64,000 bases of DNA. Source: Pseudorhodobacter sp. PARRP1. GTDB lineage: Bacteria; Pseudomonadota; Alphaproteobacteria; Rhodobacterales; Rhodobacteraceae. The number at the start of each line of letters is the position of its first letter. The first letter of the stretch is position 1. A program made the position numbers and the translations under genes. Location: the NCBI GenBank assembly GCA_002256245.1, contig NKIU01000002.1, positions 248,001-312,000 of the forward strand. Reading direction: 5' to 3'. The notes beneath the pieces are model-generated. The model was not told the DNA's origin and made no database searches. It saw nothing but the letters and a program-made list of their open reading frames with translations. Positions 19,725-28,454 of this stretch are shown piece after piece.

Positions 19725-20903
19725 TCAGCCCTTGAACGCCGCCAGCCTGCGGAATGTCTCGGCGATCCCCGCTTGATCGACATTGGCGAAGGCGATGCGG
19801 ATCTGGCGTTTGCCGTCCGGTGAGCCTTCGGGTTGGAACATGGTGCCGGGCAGCATCAGAAGGCTGGCCTCGGACACAAGACGTTTGCACAAAGCGTCGG
19901 ATGCCAGCGGGTAGGGGTGTTCGACATAGGCGAAATAGGCGCCGCAGCCGAGCAGTTTCCAGTCGGGCAGGGCGGTGAAGCCTGTGACCATTGCAGCGCG
20001 GCGTGACAGGATTTCGGCGCGCTCGCCTGCGACCCATTGCGACAGGTTCTGCATGCCCCAAAGTGCGCCGATCTGGCCCAACTGGCTGGGGCAGATCGCG
20101 ACGGTGTCGAGGAATTTCTCAATCTGGAACAACCGCTCGGCCGAGGCTGTGACGGCCCCTACACGGTGGCCGGTCAGGCGGTAGGCTTTGGAAAAGCTGT
20201 AAAGCTGGATCAGCGTGTCGTGCCAATCGGGATCGGTGAACAGATCATGCGCGCGGGTGCTGCGGCTGTCGAAATCGCGGTAGGTCTCATCGACGATCAG
20301 GGCGATGCCACGGGCGCGGGCTAGGTCGCGGAAGGCGGTGAGGGTTTCGGCCGGATATTCAACGCCGCCGGGGTTGTTCGGGCTGACCAGCACGATGGCG
20401 CGGGTGCGGGCGGTGATCAGGGCCGAAGCGGCCTCGGCTTCGGGGATCAGGCCCGCGCCTGCGGCGAGGGGAACGGTTTTAACCCCTTGCATATCCAGCC
20501 ACATTTTATGGTTGAAATACCACGGCGTCGGCAAGATCACCTCGTCGCCCGCACCCGCCAAGGTGGACATCACGGCGCAAAACGCCTGATTGCAGCCTTG
20601 GGTGATCGCGGTCTGGCTTTCCAGCACGGTGCCGCCGTAGGCCTGCGACCATTGGCGGGCGATCTCGGCGCGCAGGGCGGGCAGGCCCAGCACTGGGCCA
20701 TAGAGATGCGCGTCGGGGTTGTTCAGGGCGGCATCCGCCAGCGCCTGACGCAGGCCCAAGGGCGGGCTGTCCACCGGGGCGGCTTGGCTGATGTTGATCA
20801 GCGGGCGCTCGGGCGGGAAGGTGACACCGGCCAGCCAGCGCCGCGCCTCCATCACCGGGGGCGGATCGGTGGCGCGCATCGCGGGGTTCAGCGGGTGGAT
20901 CAT
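19725..20903 (-). CDS. PLP-dependent class I/II aminotransferase
   Basis: A 392-residue fold-I aminotransferase. It shows LYGPVLGLPALR, SPNNPGGVEYP, the Asp-Glu-x-Tyr of IVDETYRDF and the PLP lysine in YSFSKAYRLTGHRVG. Substrate is not evident; the layout is of the aspartate/aromatic aminotransferase-like group. It ends 71 bases before the ppiD start on the same strand. Upstream of it is a gene-free stretch with hairpins. Confidence 0.88.
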   Translation of the reverse strand: MIHPLNPAMRATDPPPVMEARRWLAGVTFPPERPLINISQAAPVDSPPLGLRQALADAALNNPDAHLYGPVLGLPALRAEIARQWSQAYGGTVLESQTAITQGCNQAFCAVMSTLAGAGDEVILPTPWYFNHKMWLDMQGVKTVPLAAGAGLIPEAEAASALITARTRAIVLVSPNNPGGVEYPAETLTAFRDLARARGIALIVDETYRDFDSRSTRAHDLFTDPDWHDTLIQLYSFSKAYRLTGHRVGAVTASAERLFQIEKFLDTVAICPSQLGQIGALWGMQNLSQWVAGERAEILSRRAAMVTGFTALPDWKLLGCGAYFAYVEHPYPLASDALCKRLVSEASLLMLPGTMFQPEGSPDGKRQIRIAFANVDQAGIAETFRRLAAFKG

Positions 20904-21235
20904 CTGGGACTCTGTGTGCAGGGGGTGGGTTGATGGTGCGGGCCAGTGTTGACGGATGTGGGGCCGAGTTCAAGCGGCGTTTCGGGCGGGGGGCGCGTGA
21001 CATGGCCGGGAAAAGCCGATCCACTGGATCGGCCCCGGTCATGTGGGAACGCATCGGCAAACCGGTTCAGGCAGCGATGACAGAGGGCAGCGCCTGACCT
21101 GGCGGGCGAGAAGCGCCTGCCAGAGGCAGGGCAGGCGCTGCCCGGAGGCTTTGGCCTCCGGGGGGCTTTTGGTGCAGGTTCCGCATGGCAGGGGCGATGG
21201 CCCCTGCCAATGGAAACTGGGCCGCGGGGAGATGC
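20904..21235. other. Gene-free stretch holding three strong hairpins
   Basis: No convincing coding frame. It contains three perfect stems: 21112-21139 (AGCGCCTGCC / GGCAGGCGCT), 21142-21161 (CCGGAGGC-TTTG-GCCTCCGG, followed by GGGGCTTTT) and 21187-21208 (GGCAGGGGC-GATG-GCCCCTGCC). They lie upstream of the aminotransferase and of the opposite end of nothing transcribed inward, so they may be repeats of the GC-rich intergenic class or processed leader structures. Confidence 0.6.
21142..21170 (+). terminator. GC-rich hairpin with T-tract
   Basis: Eight-base perfect stem CCGGAGGC / GCCTCCGG with TTTG loop, followed by GGGGCTTTT on the plus strand. No plus-strand gene clearly ends here, so it may be a repeat rather than a working terminator. 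Confidence 0.4.
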
Positions 21236-21745
21236 TTAAGCGGTCGTGATCTTCGCTGCACGCTTGGCCTTAAGCGCCTTATATTCCTGCCAGATCAGCC
21301 CGATCATCATCAGATCAAAGAACGCCAACAGCAATAGAAACGGCGAGCCGGTGTGTTGGAATTCGAAAATCTGATAGATCACAAAGCCCGCCAGCACCGC
21401 CATCGCGGCAGGATAGGCCCACAGGATGCGCGCCCACAGCATCACCACCATCGCCAGTTTCAACCCACCATGCAGCGCAAGATACCAGCCGTAGAAATCC
21501 TGGGTGGCCACCGGAAACCCCTCCATCGCGCGCTGAGTCCAGGCGGCCAGCGTATCGGTCGGGGTCTCGGCAATCTGGAAATGCGTCAGCCAATAGATCA
21601 GCCGCGCAATCGGCGCGTTCGGCGTCACCAGCAGGCCAAGACCTGCCAGAAATTCGGCCGAACACAGCAGGCCCTTGATCGCAAGGCTGGTTTCAAACAA
21701 CCAATGCAGCAGGCTGGCGCGACTGGGGCGGGCGGGGCGTTTCAT
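21236..21745 (-). CDS. DUF2127-like small membrane protein
   Basis: A 169-residue protein with four predicted membrane helices (LAIKGLLCSAEFLAGLGLLV; LALHGGLKLAMVVMLWARIL; AAMAVLAGFVIYQIFEF; FLLLLAFFDLMMIGLIW). The LFETSLAIKG and YLALHGGLK motifs resemble DUF2127 proteins, of unknown function. It has a basic C-terminal tail (KALKAKRAAKI). It stands alone between a gene-free stretch and a small lipoprotein gene. Confidence 0.65.
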   Translation of the reverse strand: MKRPARPSRASLLHWLFETSLAIKGLLCSAEFLAGLGLLVTPNAPIARLIYWLTHFQIAETPTDTLAAWTQRAMEGFPVATQDFYGWYLALHGGLKLAMVVMLWARILWAYPAAMAVLAGFVIYQIFEFQHTGSPFLLLLAFFDLMMIGLIWQEYKALKAKRAAKITTA

Positions 21746-21945
21746 GCCGGTTGGCTGGTCGGGCAGGCAGTGGCGCAGATCATCGGGCAGCCTTTCGGTT
21801 ATCGCGCGATATGGCGCAACAAAGGCCGCAGTTGCAAGCCCCAGGGCAGGGTTGGCGTCCGCGTGTCGTAAAGGTGATGCGCCGCCGCCAATGACAGGCC
21901 CGATTGCGCCGTGCCGTCGCGCCCGACGCAGACGATTTGCCGGCG

Positions 21946-22119
21946 TCAGTGGGGCATTGCAGCGGAGTAACCCGAGGTCAGCCGATTAACGCCAATATCG
22001 TCTTCGGACTTTGGCATCGTGACGTTTTGTCGGGCGGGAGACACGGCTGTGCCGGTGTTCGGATTTAGGCAGCCTGCCATCAGCAGCGGTGCCAACACCA
22101 CAATAGAGAGAAGCCGCAT
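21946..22119 (-). CDS. Small predicted lipoprotein
   Basis: A 57-residue protein with a type II signal peptide: MRLLSIVVLAPLLMAGC, with LMAGC as lipobox and Cys 17 as the acylated residue. A 40-residue polar tail follows. GGAG at 6 bases before the ATG at 22119 supports this start. After its TGA stop the same frame stays open for another 48 codons (21799-21945), coding protein-like sequence. No family recognised. Confidence 0.6.
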   Translation of the reverse strand: MRLLSIVVLAPLLMAGCLNPNTGTAVSPARQNVTMPKSEDDIGVNRLTSGYSAAMPH

Positions 22120-22236
22120 TGTCATCTCCACAAAACCGCGATCATCGCTTTGGCAAGAATAGCGGCGTGGCCCTCTGCGTCAATCACCGTGCCACAGCCA
22201 TCGAAAGCGCCGGGTGTGGTCGGTGGCGCGGCAACC

Positions 22237-22755
22237 TTAATCTGCGCCGCGGAAGGGTTGGACGTATTGCAGCGCCATGTCCCAGGGAAAGAAGATCCAG
22301 GTGTCTTGGCTGACGCTGGTGATATAGGTGTCGGCCTGCTTTTCGCCCTCGGGCTTGGCATAGACGCAGGCAAAGTGCGCGCGGGGGTAAAGGCCGCGGA
22401 TCAACTCCAAGGTTTTGCCGGAATCGACCAGATCATCGACGATCAAGACGCCGGTGCCGTCGCCCATCACATCGGCTTGCGGCGCCTTGATCACTTGCGC
22501 TTCGCGGCGCTGATCGGCTTTGCCGCCGCCCGAGTGATAGGATTTCACTGAGATGGAATCGACCACGCGGATATCCAACTCGCGCGCGACGATCATCGCG
22601 GGCACAAGGCCGCCACGGGTGATGCCGACCACGGCGCGCCAGCTGCCATCGTCTGGCCCTTTGCCATCCAGCCGCCACGCCAGCGCGCGAGAATCGCGGT
22701 GCATCTGATCCCACGAGACATGGAAGCCTTTTTCATGCGGCAAGCGGTCATTCAT
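22237..22755 (-). CDS. gpt: Xanthine-guanine phosphoribosyltransferase
   Basis: A 172-residue PRTase for salvage of guanine and xanthine. It shows [20 protein letters not shown] and the PRPP-binding [13 protein letters not shown]; the flexible loop [12 protein letters not shown] and WIFFPWD near the C-terminus (purine ring stacking) also match. AAGGAG lies before the ATG at 22755. It follows the LysE gene on the same strand across a repeat. Confidence 0.93.
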   Translation of the reverse strand: MNDRLPHEKGFHVSWDQMHRDSRALAWRLDGKGPDDGSWRAVVGITRGGLVPAMIVARELDIRVVDSISVKSYHSGGGKADQRREAQVIKAPQADVMGDGTGVLIVDDLVDSGKTLELIRGLYPRAHFACVYAKPEGEKQADTYITSVSQDTWIFFPWDMALQYVQPFRGAD

Positions 22756-22781
22756 GGCGTGGCTCCTTTGGCTGGCAAGTC

Positions 22782-22828
22782 GCGGGGGCCAGCCCCCGCA
22801 CCCCCGGGATATTTGTGAACAGGTGAAA
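22782..22828. repeat. GGGATATTT-family intergenic repeat after the LysE gene
   Basis: A hairpin GCGGGGGC / GCCCCCGC (22782-22799) followed by ACCCCCGGGATATTT, seven bases and GGTGAAA. Same architecture as the copy at 28406 and same core as those at 16043 and 60196. Confidence 0.7.
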
Positions 22829-22829
22829 C

Positions 22830-23444
22830 TCAGGTCGCGGCGATCTTGAGGCCGAGGATGGCAAGCATGCCACCAAAGCAGCGGTCGATGATGGATTTCA
22901 GGCTGATATAGGCAGCTTTCGAGCGGTGGAACGAGAAGATGCGGGCCACAAGCGTGTTCCAGACCGTCTCATTCAGGAACACCACGGCCAGCAGGGCGGC
23001 GTAAACCCATGCGGGGGTGTGCGGCGGCACGGTGCCAACGAAAATGGCCGAGAACAGCACGGCGGGTTTGGGGTTGGCCAGTTGCGTGATCAGACCAAGC
23101 CGGAAGGCTGACAGGGCGGTGCGTGGTGGGCGGGTGGATTCCGTCATATCCAGCGGTTGATCGGCGGTTTTCCACATGCCGTAAGCCATATAGATCAGGT
23201 AAATCCCGCCCGCGATTTTCAATCCGTAAAGCAAAGCGGGAGCGGCCTGGAACACAAGGTTCAGGCCGAACAGTGCCGCCATCGCCCAGATCACGCCGCC
23301 GATGCCGATGCCGCAGGCCAAAAAGAAGCCGGTCCGCAGCCCTTCGGTCACGCCGGTGCGCGCCGACATCAGCACGGCGGGGCCGGGGCTGATCGCGGCC
23401 ATCAGATGCAGGAAGGCGACGGCGAGAAAGGCGGTAAGGGTCAT
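22830..23444 (-). CDS. LysE-family amino acid exporter
   Basis: A 204-residue membrane protein with five to six helices and the RhtB/LysE N-terminal signature [23 protein letters not shown]-terminal part reads [15 protein letters not shown], also typical. It would export amino acids or related small molecules; the substrate is unknown. It lies 20 bases downstream of fabI, on the same strand, so it may share fabI transcripts. Confidence 0.88.
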   Translation of the reverse strand: MTLTAFLAVAFLHLMAAISPGPAVLMSARTGVTEGLRTGFFLACGIGIGGVIWAMAALFGLNLVFQAAPALLYGLKIAGGIYLIYMAYGMWKTADQPLDMTESTRPPRTALSAFRLGLITQLANPKPAVLFSAIFVGTVPPHTPAWVYAALLAVVFLNETVWNTLVARIFSFHRSKAAYISLKSIIDRCFGGMLAILGLKIAAT

Positions 23445-23464
23445 GGCGGCTACCTTATGGGGAG

Positions 23465-24301
23465 TTAGTCTTTGCGGCCCGTGACCACGTCAATATCGGG
23501 CGCATCGACCGCCTTCATGCCGACCACATGGTAGCCTGCATCGACATGCAAATTCTCACCCGTGGTGCCGGAACCCAGATCGGACAACAGGTAAAGTGCT
23601 GCCTTGCCGACCTCTTCCTGCGTGACATTGCGCCGCAGCGGCGAGTTCAGCTCGTTCCACTTCATGATATAGCGGAAATCGCCGATCCCCGATGCCGCCA
23701 GCGTCTTGATCGGGCCTGCCGAGATCGCATTCACCCGGATGCCGTCTTTGCCAAGGTCTTCGGCGAGGTATTTCACGCTTGCCTCAAGCCCGGCTTTGGC
23801 GACGCCCATCACGTTGTAATGCGGCATAACCTTTTCCGCACCGTAATAGGTCAGCGTCAAAAGGCTGCCGCCTTCGTTCATCATCGCGCAGGCGCGTTGG
23901 CAGACGGCGGTGAAGGAATAGACGGAAATATCCATTGTCATCAGGAAGTTGGCGCGGCTGGTGTCCACATACCGCCCGCGCAATTCGTTCTTGTCGGAAA
24001 AGCCGATGGCGTGGACGACGAAATCAATCTTGCCCCAAAGCTGGGACAGATGTGCGAACAGCGCGTCGATCGACTCTTCGTTGGACACATCGCATTCGAC
24101 AAAGGTGTTCATGCCGATCGAGGCGGCCAGCGGCTCGACCCGCTTTTTCAGCGCCTCGCCCTGATAGGAAAACGCAATCTCGGCGCCCTGGGCTGCAATC
24201 GCTTGCGCGATGCCCCAAGCGATGGATTTGTCATTGGCTAGCCCCATGATCAGCCCACGTTTCCCCGCCATAAGCGGGCCCGTCACGAGTCCAGTTGACA
24301 T
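23465..24301 (-). CDS. fabI: Enoyl-[acyl-carrier-protein] reductase (NADH)
   Basis: A 278-residue short-chain dehydrogenase-fold enzyme catalysing the last step of each fatty-acid elongation round. Visible are GLANDKSIAWGIA (NADH-binding glycine region) and the catalytic Tyr-x6-Lys in YNVMGVAK within TLTYYGAEKVMPHYNVMG, plus ISAGPIKTLAASGI. The start at 24301 gives MSTGLVTGPLMAGKRG and is preceded by GGGGAAG; a longer open frame runs into the divergent pdxH gene and is rejected. It is the target of triclosan-type inhibitors in relatives. Confidence 0.95.
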   Translation of the reverse strand: MSTGLVTGPLMAGKRGLIMGLANDKSIAWGIAQAIAAQGAEIAFSYQGEALKKRVEPLAASIGMNTFVECDVSNEESIDALFAHLSQLWGKIDFVVHAIGFSDKNELRGRYVDTSRANFLMTMDISVYSFTAVCQRACAMMNEGGSLLTLTYYGAEKVMPHYNVMGVAKAGLEASVKYLAEDLGKDGIRVNAISAGPIKTLAASGIGDFRYIMKWNELNSPLRRNVTQEEVGKAALYLLSDLGSGTTGENLHVDAGYHVVGMKAVDAPDIDVVTGRKD

Positions 24302-24410
24302 TCGGTCTTCCCCGTCCACCTTATTTCCTGAAAAAGCTGTGTAGGCGAAAGGCCGCCCTGCATCAAGAGCGGGCGTCACCGCCAGAGCAGGCAGGCTGGA
24401 AGGAAATACC

Positions 24411-25013
24411 ATGGACAGAAGCGGGATTTTTGCGGGCGATGACCCGTTTGTGCTGGCGCAAAGCTGGCTGAAAGAGGCGGAAGCCACCGAGCCCAACGAC
24501 CCCAATGCGATTGCGCTGGCGACGGTGGATGCCGAGGGGCTGCCGAATGTGCGCATGGTGCTGCTGAAGGATATCGAGCCTGCGGCGTTCGTGTTCTACA
24601 CCAACTATGGCTCGAAAAAGGGGCGCGAGTTGGATGCCTCGGGCAAGGCGGCGTTTGTGCTGCATTGGAAATCCCTGCGCCGCCAGATCCGGGTGCGCGG
24701 TCTGGTCAGCCGCGAAGAGGGCAAACCGGCCGATTATTACTATGCCAGCCGCAGCCTGAAGTCGCGTCTGGGCGCCTGGGCCAGCGATCAGTCGCAACCG
24801 CTTTCGTCCCGGCTACATCTGATGGCAGAGGTGGCAAAAGTCACTGCAACGCAGGGGGCAAATCCCGCACGCCCGCCGTTCTGGGGCGGCTTCCGCATTG
24901 TTCCTTTAGAGATGGAGTTCTGGGCAGATGGCAACTTTAGGTTGCATGACCGGTTTCGGTGGACGCGGCAAGCCATTGATAAACCATGGGAAATTTTGCG
25001 ACTTAACCCGTAA
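24411..25013 (+). CDS. pdxH: Pyridoxamine 5'-phosphate oxidase
   Basis: A 200-residue FMN enzyme oxidising pyridoxine/pyridoxamine phosphate to PLP. It shows [47 protein letters not shown], and the invariant C-terminal RLNP. The N-terminus is short, as in alphaproteobacteria. It is divergent from fabI with 109 bases between the starts. A small palindrome follows the stop directly. Confidence 0.95.
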   Translation: MDRSGIFAGDDPFVLAQSWLKEAEATEPNDPNAIALATVDAEGLPNVRMVLLKDIEPAAFVFYTNYGSKKGRELDASGKAAFVLHWKSLRRQIRVRGLVSREEGKPADYYYASRSLKSRLGAWASDQSQPLSSRLHLMAEVAKVTATQGANPARPPFWGGFRIVPLEMEFWADGNFRLHDRFRWTRQAIDKPWEILRLNP

Positions 25014-25032
25014 ATTTCACGAAGCGTGAAAT
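25014..25032. promoter_or_regulatory. ATTTCACG-AAG-CGTGAAAT palindrome after pdxH
   Basis: Perfect 8-base arms with a 3-base centre, starting at the base after the pdxH stop. It could be a weak terminator (no T-run) or an operator for the cold-shock gene 100 bases downstream. Confidence 0.45.
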
Positions 25033-25131
25033 GATCTGTGCGAAAATGCGGAAAAGATTGCGCTTGCAACGGCTGTTAATATGCCTGCATGACTAGACCC
25101 TAGGGGCTCTATCTGGGGAAACGGTCCTTCT

Positions 25132-25659
25132 ATGAATGAAGAAGAAATGGACGTGCAGGTTCTGCACGGCCTCGTGAAGTGGTTCGATCCAGCCAAGGGT
25201 TTTGGCTTTATAGTCGCAGAGGGACACTCTGGGGATATATTGCTGCACGCCAATGTGCTGCGGAATTACGGGCAAAGCTCGGTTGCCGATGGCGCCGGGA
25301 TCACGGTGAAAGTGCAGCAAACCCAACGCGGGGTGCAGGCGGTGGAGGTCGTCAAGATCGAGCCGCCCGCAGGATCGGTATTTCCTTTGGGAGAAGATAC
25401 CGAGCATACAACCCCGGAAGAAATCGCTATCCTGCCGATGGAACCGGCACGGGTGAAGTGGTTCGACAAGGGCAAGGGCTTTGGTTTTGCCAATGTCTTT
25501 GGCCGCAACGAAGATGTCTTCGTGCATGTCGAGGTGCTGCGCCATTCCGGTTTTGCCGATCTTTCGGCGGGCGAGGCGGTGTGCCTGCGCATCGTCGAAG
25601 GCAAACGTGGGCGTATGGCGGTGCAGGTGTTGTCATGGGAAGCAGCGGTTCATTCCTGA
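25132..25659 (+). CDS. Tandem cold-shock domain protein
   Basis: A 175-residue protein with two cold-shock domains of about 65 residues each. Domain 1 has GLVKWFDPAKGFGFIVAEG and DILLHANVL; domain 2 has ARVKWFDKGKGFGFANVFG and EDVFVHVEVL. Both RNP1-like KGFGF motifs are intact, so it should bind single-stranded nucleic acid, probably as an RNA chaperone. Two-domain CspA proteins are common in alphaproteobacteria. The first ATG is used; the ribosome site is weak. A leader of about 100 bases precedes it. Its 3' end overlaps the next gene by 25 bases. Confidence 0.93.
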   Translation: MNEEEMDVQVLHGLVKWFDPAKGFGFIVAEGHSGDILLHANVLRNYGQSSVADGAGITVKVQQTQRGVQAVEVVKIEPPAGSVFPLGEDTEHTTPEEIAILPMEPARVKWFDKGKGFGFANVFGRNEDVFVHVEVLRHSGFADLSAGEAVCLRIVEGKRGRMAVQVLSWEAAVHS

Positions 25660-26111
25660 TTGGTCTGGCCTTGATGTTGGGCGGCGTGGCCGATGCGGCT
25701 TGCGCCCCTGACACGGTTGAGCTGCGCGGGCCTGCGGGCGTGCAGCGGTTTTCGGTGCAGATCGCCGATTCTGAGGCCGAGCGCAGCAAGGGGCTGATGT
25801 TTGTCGAAAAGATGCCCGCCTCGGCGGGGATGCTGTTTGTTTATGACCAGCCCAAGCACGCCTATTTCTGGATGAAGAACACGCTTCTGCCGCTCGATAT
25901 GGTGTTTGCCGATGCGACGGGCTTGGTGACGGCGGTGCACAGCAATGCGGTGCCGATGGACGAAACCCCGATTGATGGCGGCCCGGATGTGGCGGTGGTG
26001 TTGGAAATCAACGCAGGCCTTGCCAAGCGCATGGGAATTGCGCCGGGGGCCGTGATGCGCAGCGGCGCGATAGATCAATCTGTGGCCGCATGGGGTTGTG
26101 ATGACGAGTAA
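25635..26111 (+). CDS. DUF192 exported protein
   Basis: A 158-residue protein with a signal peptide (GSFLIGLALMLGGVADAAC) and a DUF192 domain: FSVQIADSEAERSKGLMFVE, MLFVYDQPKHAYFWMKNTLL, PLDMVFAD, VLEINAGLAKRMGI. Function unknown; the family is periplasmic. The ATG at 25635 lies inside the end of the cold-shock gene (25-base overlap), so translation of the two may be coupled. The fixed pairing with a cold-shock protein is often seen in related genomes, as far as I recall. Confidence 0.88.
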   Translation: MGSSGSFLIGLALMLGGVADAACAPDTVELRGPAGVQRFSVQIADSEAERSKGLMFVEKMPASAGMLFVYDQPKHAYFWMKNTLLPLDMVFADATGLVTAVHSNAVPMDETPIDGGPDVAVVLEINAGLAKRMGIAPGAVMRSGAIDQSVAAWGCDDE

Positions 26112-26152
26112 GGCTTTTCAATCCTGATAAAGCCAGCTAAGACGCAGCCAGT

Positions 26153-26229
<77 letters not shown>

Positions 26230-26325
26230 ATTTCCCAAAACCCTCATTTCGTGACCGACGCCGGTGTTGGTGCTGGCTTGTCGCACAGGCACGCGCGGCC
26301 CATATCTATGGCAAAGGGGACCACC

Positions 26326-27735
26326 ATGATCCAGTTTGACAACAGCTATCTGCGCGATTTGCCGGGCACTTATTTGCGCCAAGCCCCGGACGTGGCCCCG
26401 GCACCTGAACTGGTGGTGTTCAATGATACGCTTGCGGCAGAACTCGGTCTGCAGATCAACGATCCGGCGGGGTGGTTTTCCGGCGCGGTGGTGCCACCTG
26501 GGGCCGAGCCTGCGGCTTTGGCCTATGCAGGGCATCAGTTTGGCGGCTTTTCCCCCAGCCTTGGCGACGGGCGCGCGCATTTGCTGGGCGAGTTTCTGGG
26601 GCCGGACGGGCGGCGCTGGGATTTGCAACTGAAAGGCTCGGGGCGCACGCCGTTTTCGCGGGGGGGGGATGGCAAGGCGGCCTTGGGGCCGATGCTGCGC
26701 GAATATCTGATCTCGGAAGCGATGGCGGCGCTGCGTATCCCCACCACGCGGTCTTTGGCGGTGGTGACGACCGGCGCAAAAGTGCAGCGGGAGGACGGCG
26801 CTTTGCCGGGTGCGGTGGTGGCGCGGGTGGCGGCCAGCCATATCCGCGTGGGCACGTTTCAGTTTTTCCACGCAAGGGGAGAGGCCGACAAGTTGCAAGC
26901 CTTGCTGAACTACACCATCGCGCGGCACTATCCGGGCGCAGACGGCGCGTTGGGGCTGTTTGACGCAGTGGCGCAGGCACAGGCGCGGCTGATTGCGCAG
27001 TGGATGGGCGTGGGATTCGTGCACGGCGTGATGAACACCGACAACATGGCGCTGTCGGGCGAGACGATTGACTACGGCCCCTGCGCGTTCATGGAGGCTT
27101 ACGCGCCGGGGACGGTGTTTTCCTCTATTGATCGGCAGGGGCGCTATGCCTATGCCAACCAGCCGCTGATTCTGGGCTGGAATCTGGCGCGGTTGGCCGA
27201 GACGCTGCTGGGGTTCTTTGATTCTGATGCCGACAAGGCGGTGGATATCGCCAATGAACGTTTGGGCGGAATAGTCGGGCTTTATCGCGGCGCATGGGTC
27301 GATGTGATGCGCGCCAAGCTGGGATTGCAGGGCGAAGATGCCGGGGATGGTGCGCTGGCAGATGATTTTTTGCAGGCAATCCAAGGCGTTGACTGGACGT
27401 TGGCGTTTCGGCGTCTGGCCGGGGCGGTGACAGACGAGGCGGCGTATCTGGCCTTGTTCGACGATACAGCGGTCCTGAAAGAATGGCTGCCACGCTGGCG
27501 CGCCAGGCTGCGCCCCGATGCGGCGGCGGCGATGCGGGCGGTGAACCCGAGCGTGGTGCCGCGCAATCATCTGGTGGAAGCCGCGCTGCAAGCAGCGACG
27601 GCGGGCGATCTGGCACCGTTTCACGCGTTGCGCGCTCATCTCCGCGATCCGTTCGGGCCAGAAGCCGGGCGCGAGATGTTCACTTTGCCCGCGCCCACGG
27701 GGTTCGGGCGCTATGTGACCTATTGCGGCACCTGA
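26326..27735 (+). CDS. selO: SelO/YdiU protein AMPylase (pseudokinase fold)
   Basis: A 469-residue member of the SelO family, which transfers AMP from ATP to protein hydroxyls and is linked to redox stress. Visible are YAGHQFGGFSPSLGDGRAH, LQLKGSGRTPFSRGGDGKA, GVMNTDNMALSGETIDYG (the metal-binding Asn/Asp region) and DYGPCAFME. It ends YCGT: a Cys three residues from the end, matching the position of selenocysteine or cysteine in other family members. AAGGGGA 6-7 bases before the ATG at 26326 decides the start over 26308. Confidence 0.92.
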   Translation: MIQFDNSYLRDLPGTYLRQAPDVAPAPELVVFNDTLAAELGLQINDPAGWFSGAVVPPGAEPAALAYAGHQFGGFSPSLGDGRAHLLGEFLGPDGRRWDLQLKGSGRTPFSRGGDGKAALGPMLREYLISEAMAALRIPTTRSLAVVTTGAKVQREDGALPGAVVARVAASHIRVGTFQFFHARGEADKLQALLNYTIARHYPGADGALGLFDAVAQAQARLIAQWMGVGFVHGVMNTDNMALSGETIDYGPCAFMEAYAPGTVFSSIDRQGRYAYANQPLILGWNLARLAETLLGFFDSDADKAVDIANERLGGIVGLYRGAWVDVMRAKLGLQGEDAGDGALADDFLQAIQGVDWTLAFRRLAGAVTDEAAYLALFDDTAVLKEWLPRWRARLRPDAAAAMRAVNPSVVPRNHLVEAALQAATAGDLAPFHALRAHLRDPFGPEAGREMFTLPAPTGFGRYVTYCGT

Positions 27736-27742
27736 GCCGCGC

Positions 27743-27783
27743 GGAATTCGCACGAATTCCGTCACGATTTCCGCGCGGAAATC
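27743..27783. repeat. Two adjacent palindromes after selO
   Basis: GGAATTCG-CA-CGAATTCC (27743-27760) and GATTTCCGC/GCGGAAATC (27766-27783, a perfect palindrome without loop). They lie 8 bases after the selO stop and upstream of the cupin regulator. Possible terminator, repeat or operator pair; no T-run. Confidence 0.55.
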
Positions 27784-27839
27784 GGCGCGGTGCGGGCTGG
27801 GGCGTTGACGGATGGCTTCTGGCTCGGCAGGGTGCTGCC

Positions 27840-28400
27840 ATGAATCCAAGGTCAGATATTCACGACAGATTGGCCGCTTCGCTGCGCGAGGCGCGCAAGA
27901 CGCGGGGCCTCAGCCTCGACGCGGTGGCGAAGCTGTCGGGCGTCAGCCGCTCGATGGTCAGCCAGATCGAGCGCGGGGAATCCTCGCCGACCGTGGCCAC
28001 GCTGTGGAACCTGACGCAAGCCTTGCAGGTCGATTTCGCCGGTCTGCTTGAAGGGCGCCCCGAGGCTGGGATCGAGGTGATCCGCGCGGGTGCTGCGCCG
28101 GTGATTGGCGGGCGCGGCGTTGGTGTGTCGATCCGTATCCTATCGCCTGCGGATGCGGTGGGCGAGCATGAGGTTTACGATTTGCGCTTTGTCGCCAATG
28201 GCTTGCTCGATTCAGAACCGCACAGCGCGGGCTGTCGCGAGCATCTGACGGTGATTGAGGGTCAGATCCGTGTGCGCTCGGGCGAGGATGAGCAGGTGCT
28301 GGGGCCGGGTGATACCGCGCGGTATATGGCCGACCGCACCCATGCGATTGCGGCGGATGCCGGGCCCGCGCGGGCGTTGTTGATCGTTCAGGACAGTTGA
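27840..28400 (+). CDS. XRE helix-turn-helix regulator with C-terminal cupin domain
   Basis: A 186-residue regulator of the PuuR/SutR type. The N-terminal helix-turn-helix (LSLDAVAKLSGVSRSMVSQIERGESSPTVATLWNLT) is followed by a small cupin barrel at about residues 110-180 (EHLTVIEGQIRVRSG, LGPGDTARYMADRTHAI) that would sense a small effector. It is the first gene of a same-strand set with kbl and tdh, 140 bases upstream of kbl, where three copies of an ATATCCG half-site lie. Control of kbl-tdh is therefore likely (inference). The ribosome site at 27840 is weak. Confidence 0.88.
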   Translation: MNPRSDIHDRLAASLREARKTRGLSLDAVAKLSGVSRSMVSQIERGESSPTVATLWNLTQALQVDFAGLLEGRPEAGIEVIRAGAAPVIGGRGVGVSIRILSPADAVGEHEVYDLRFVANGLLDSEPHSAGCREHLTVIEGQIRVRSGEDEQVLGPGDTARYMADRTHAIAADAGPARALLIVQDS

Positions 28401-28405
28401 GGCGC

Positions 28406-28453
28406 GTGGGGGCTTGCCCCCACACCCCCAGAGTATTTGGGCCAATGTGAAAG
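28406..28453. repeat. GTATTT-variant of the intergenic repeat family
   Basis: Hairpin GTGGGGGC / GCCCCCAC (28406-28423) followed by ACCCCCAGAGTATTT, seven bases and TGTGAAA. Begins 5 bases after the regulator's stop; likely its terminator. Confidence 0.65.
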
Positions 28454-28454
28454 C

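Noticed and set aside
22122-22236. Protein-like open stretch (AAPPTTPGAFDGCGTVIDAE and onward) directly after gpt on the minus strand
   Set aside because: It has no start codon or ribosome site of its own and continues from inside gpt in another frame; it could be a remnant but cannot be told from chance.
24302-24556. 85-codon N-terminal extension of fabI
   Set aside because: It runs through the promoter region and start of the divergent pdxH gene, and the family begins at MSTGLVTGPLMAGKRG-like sequence.
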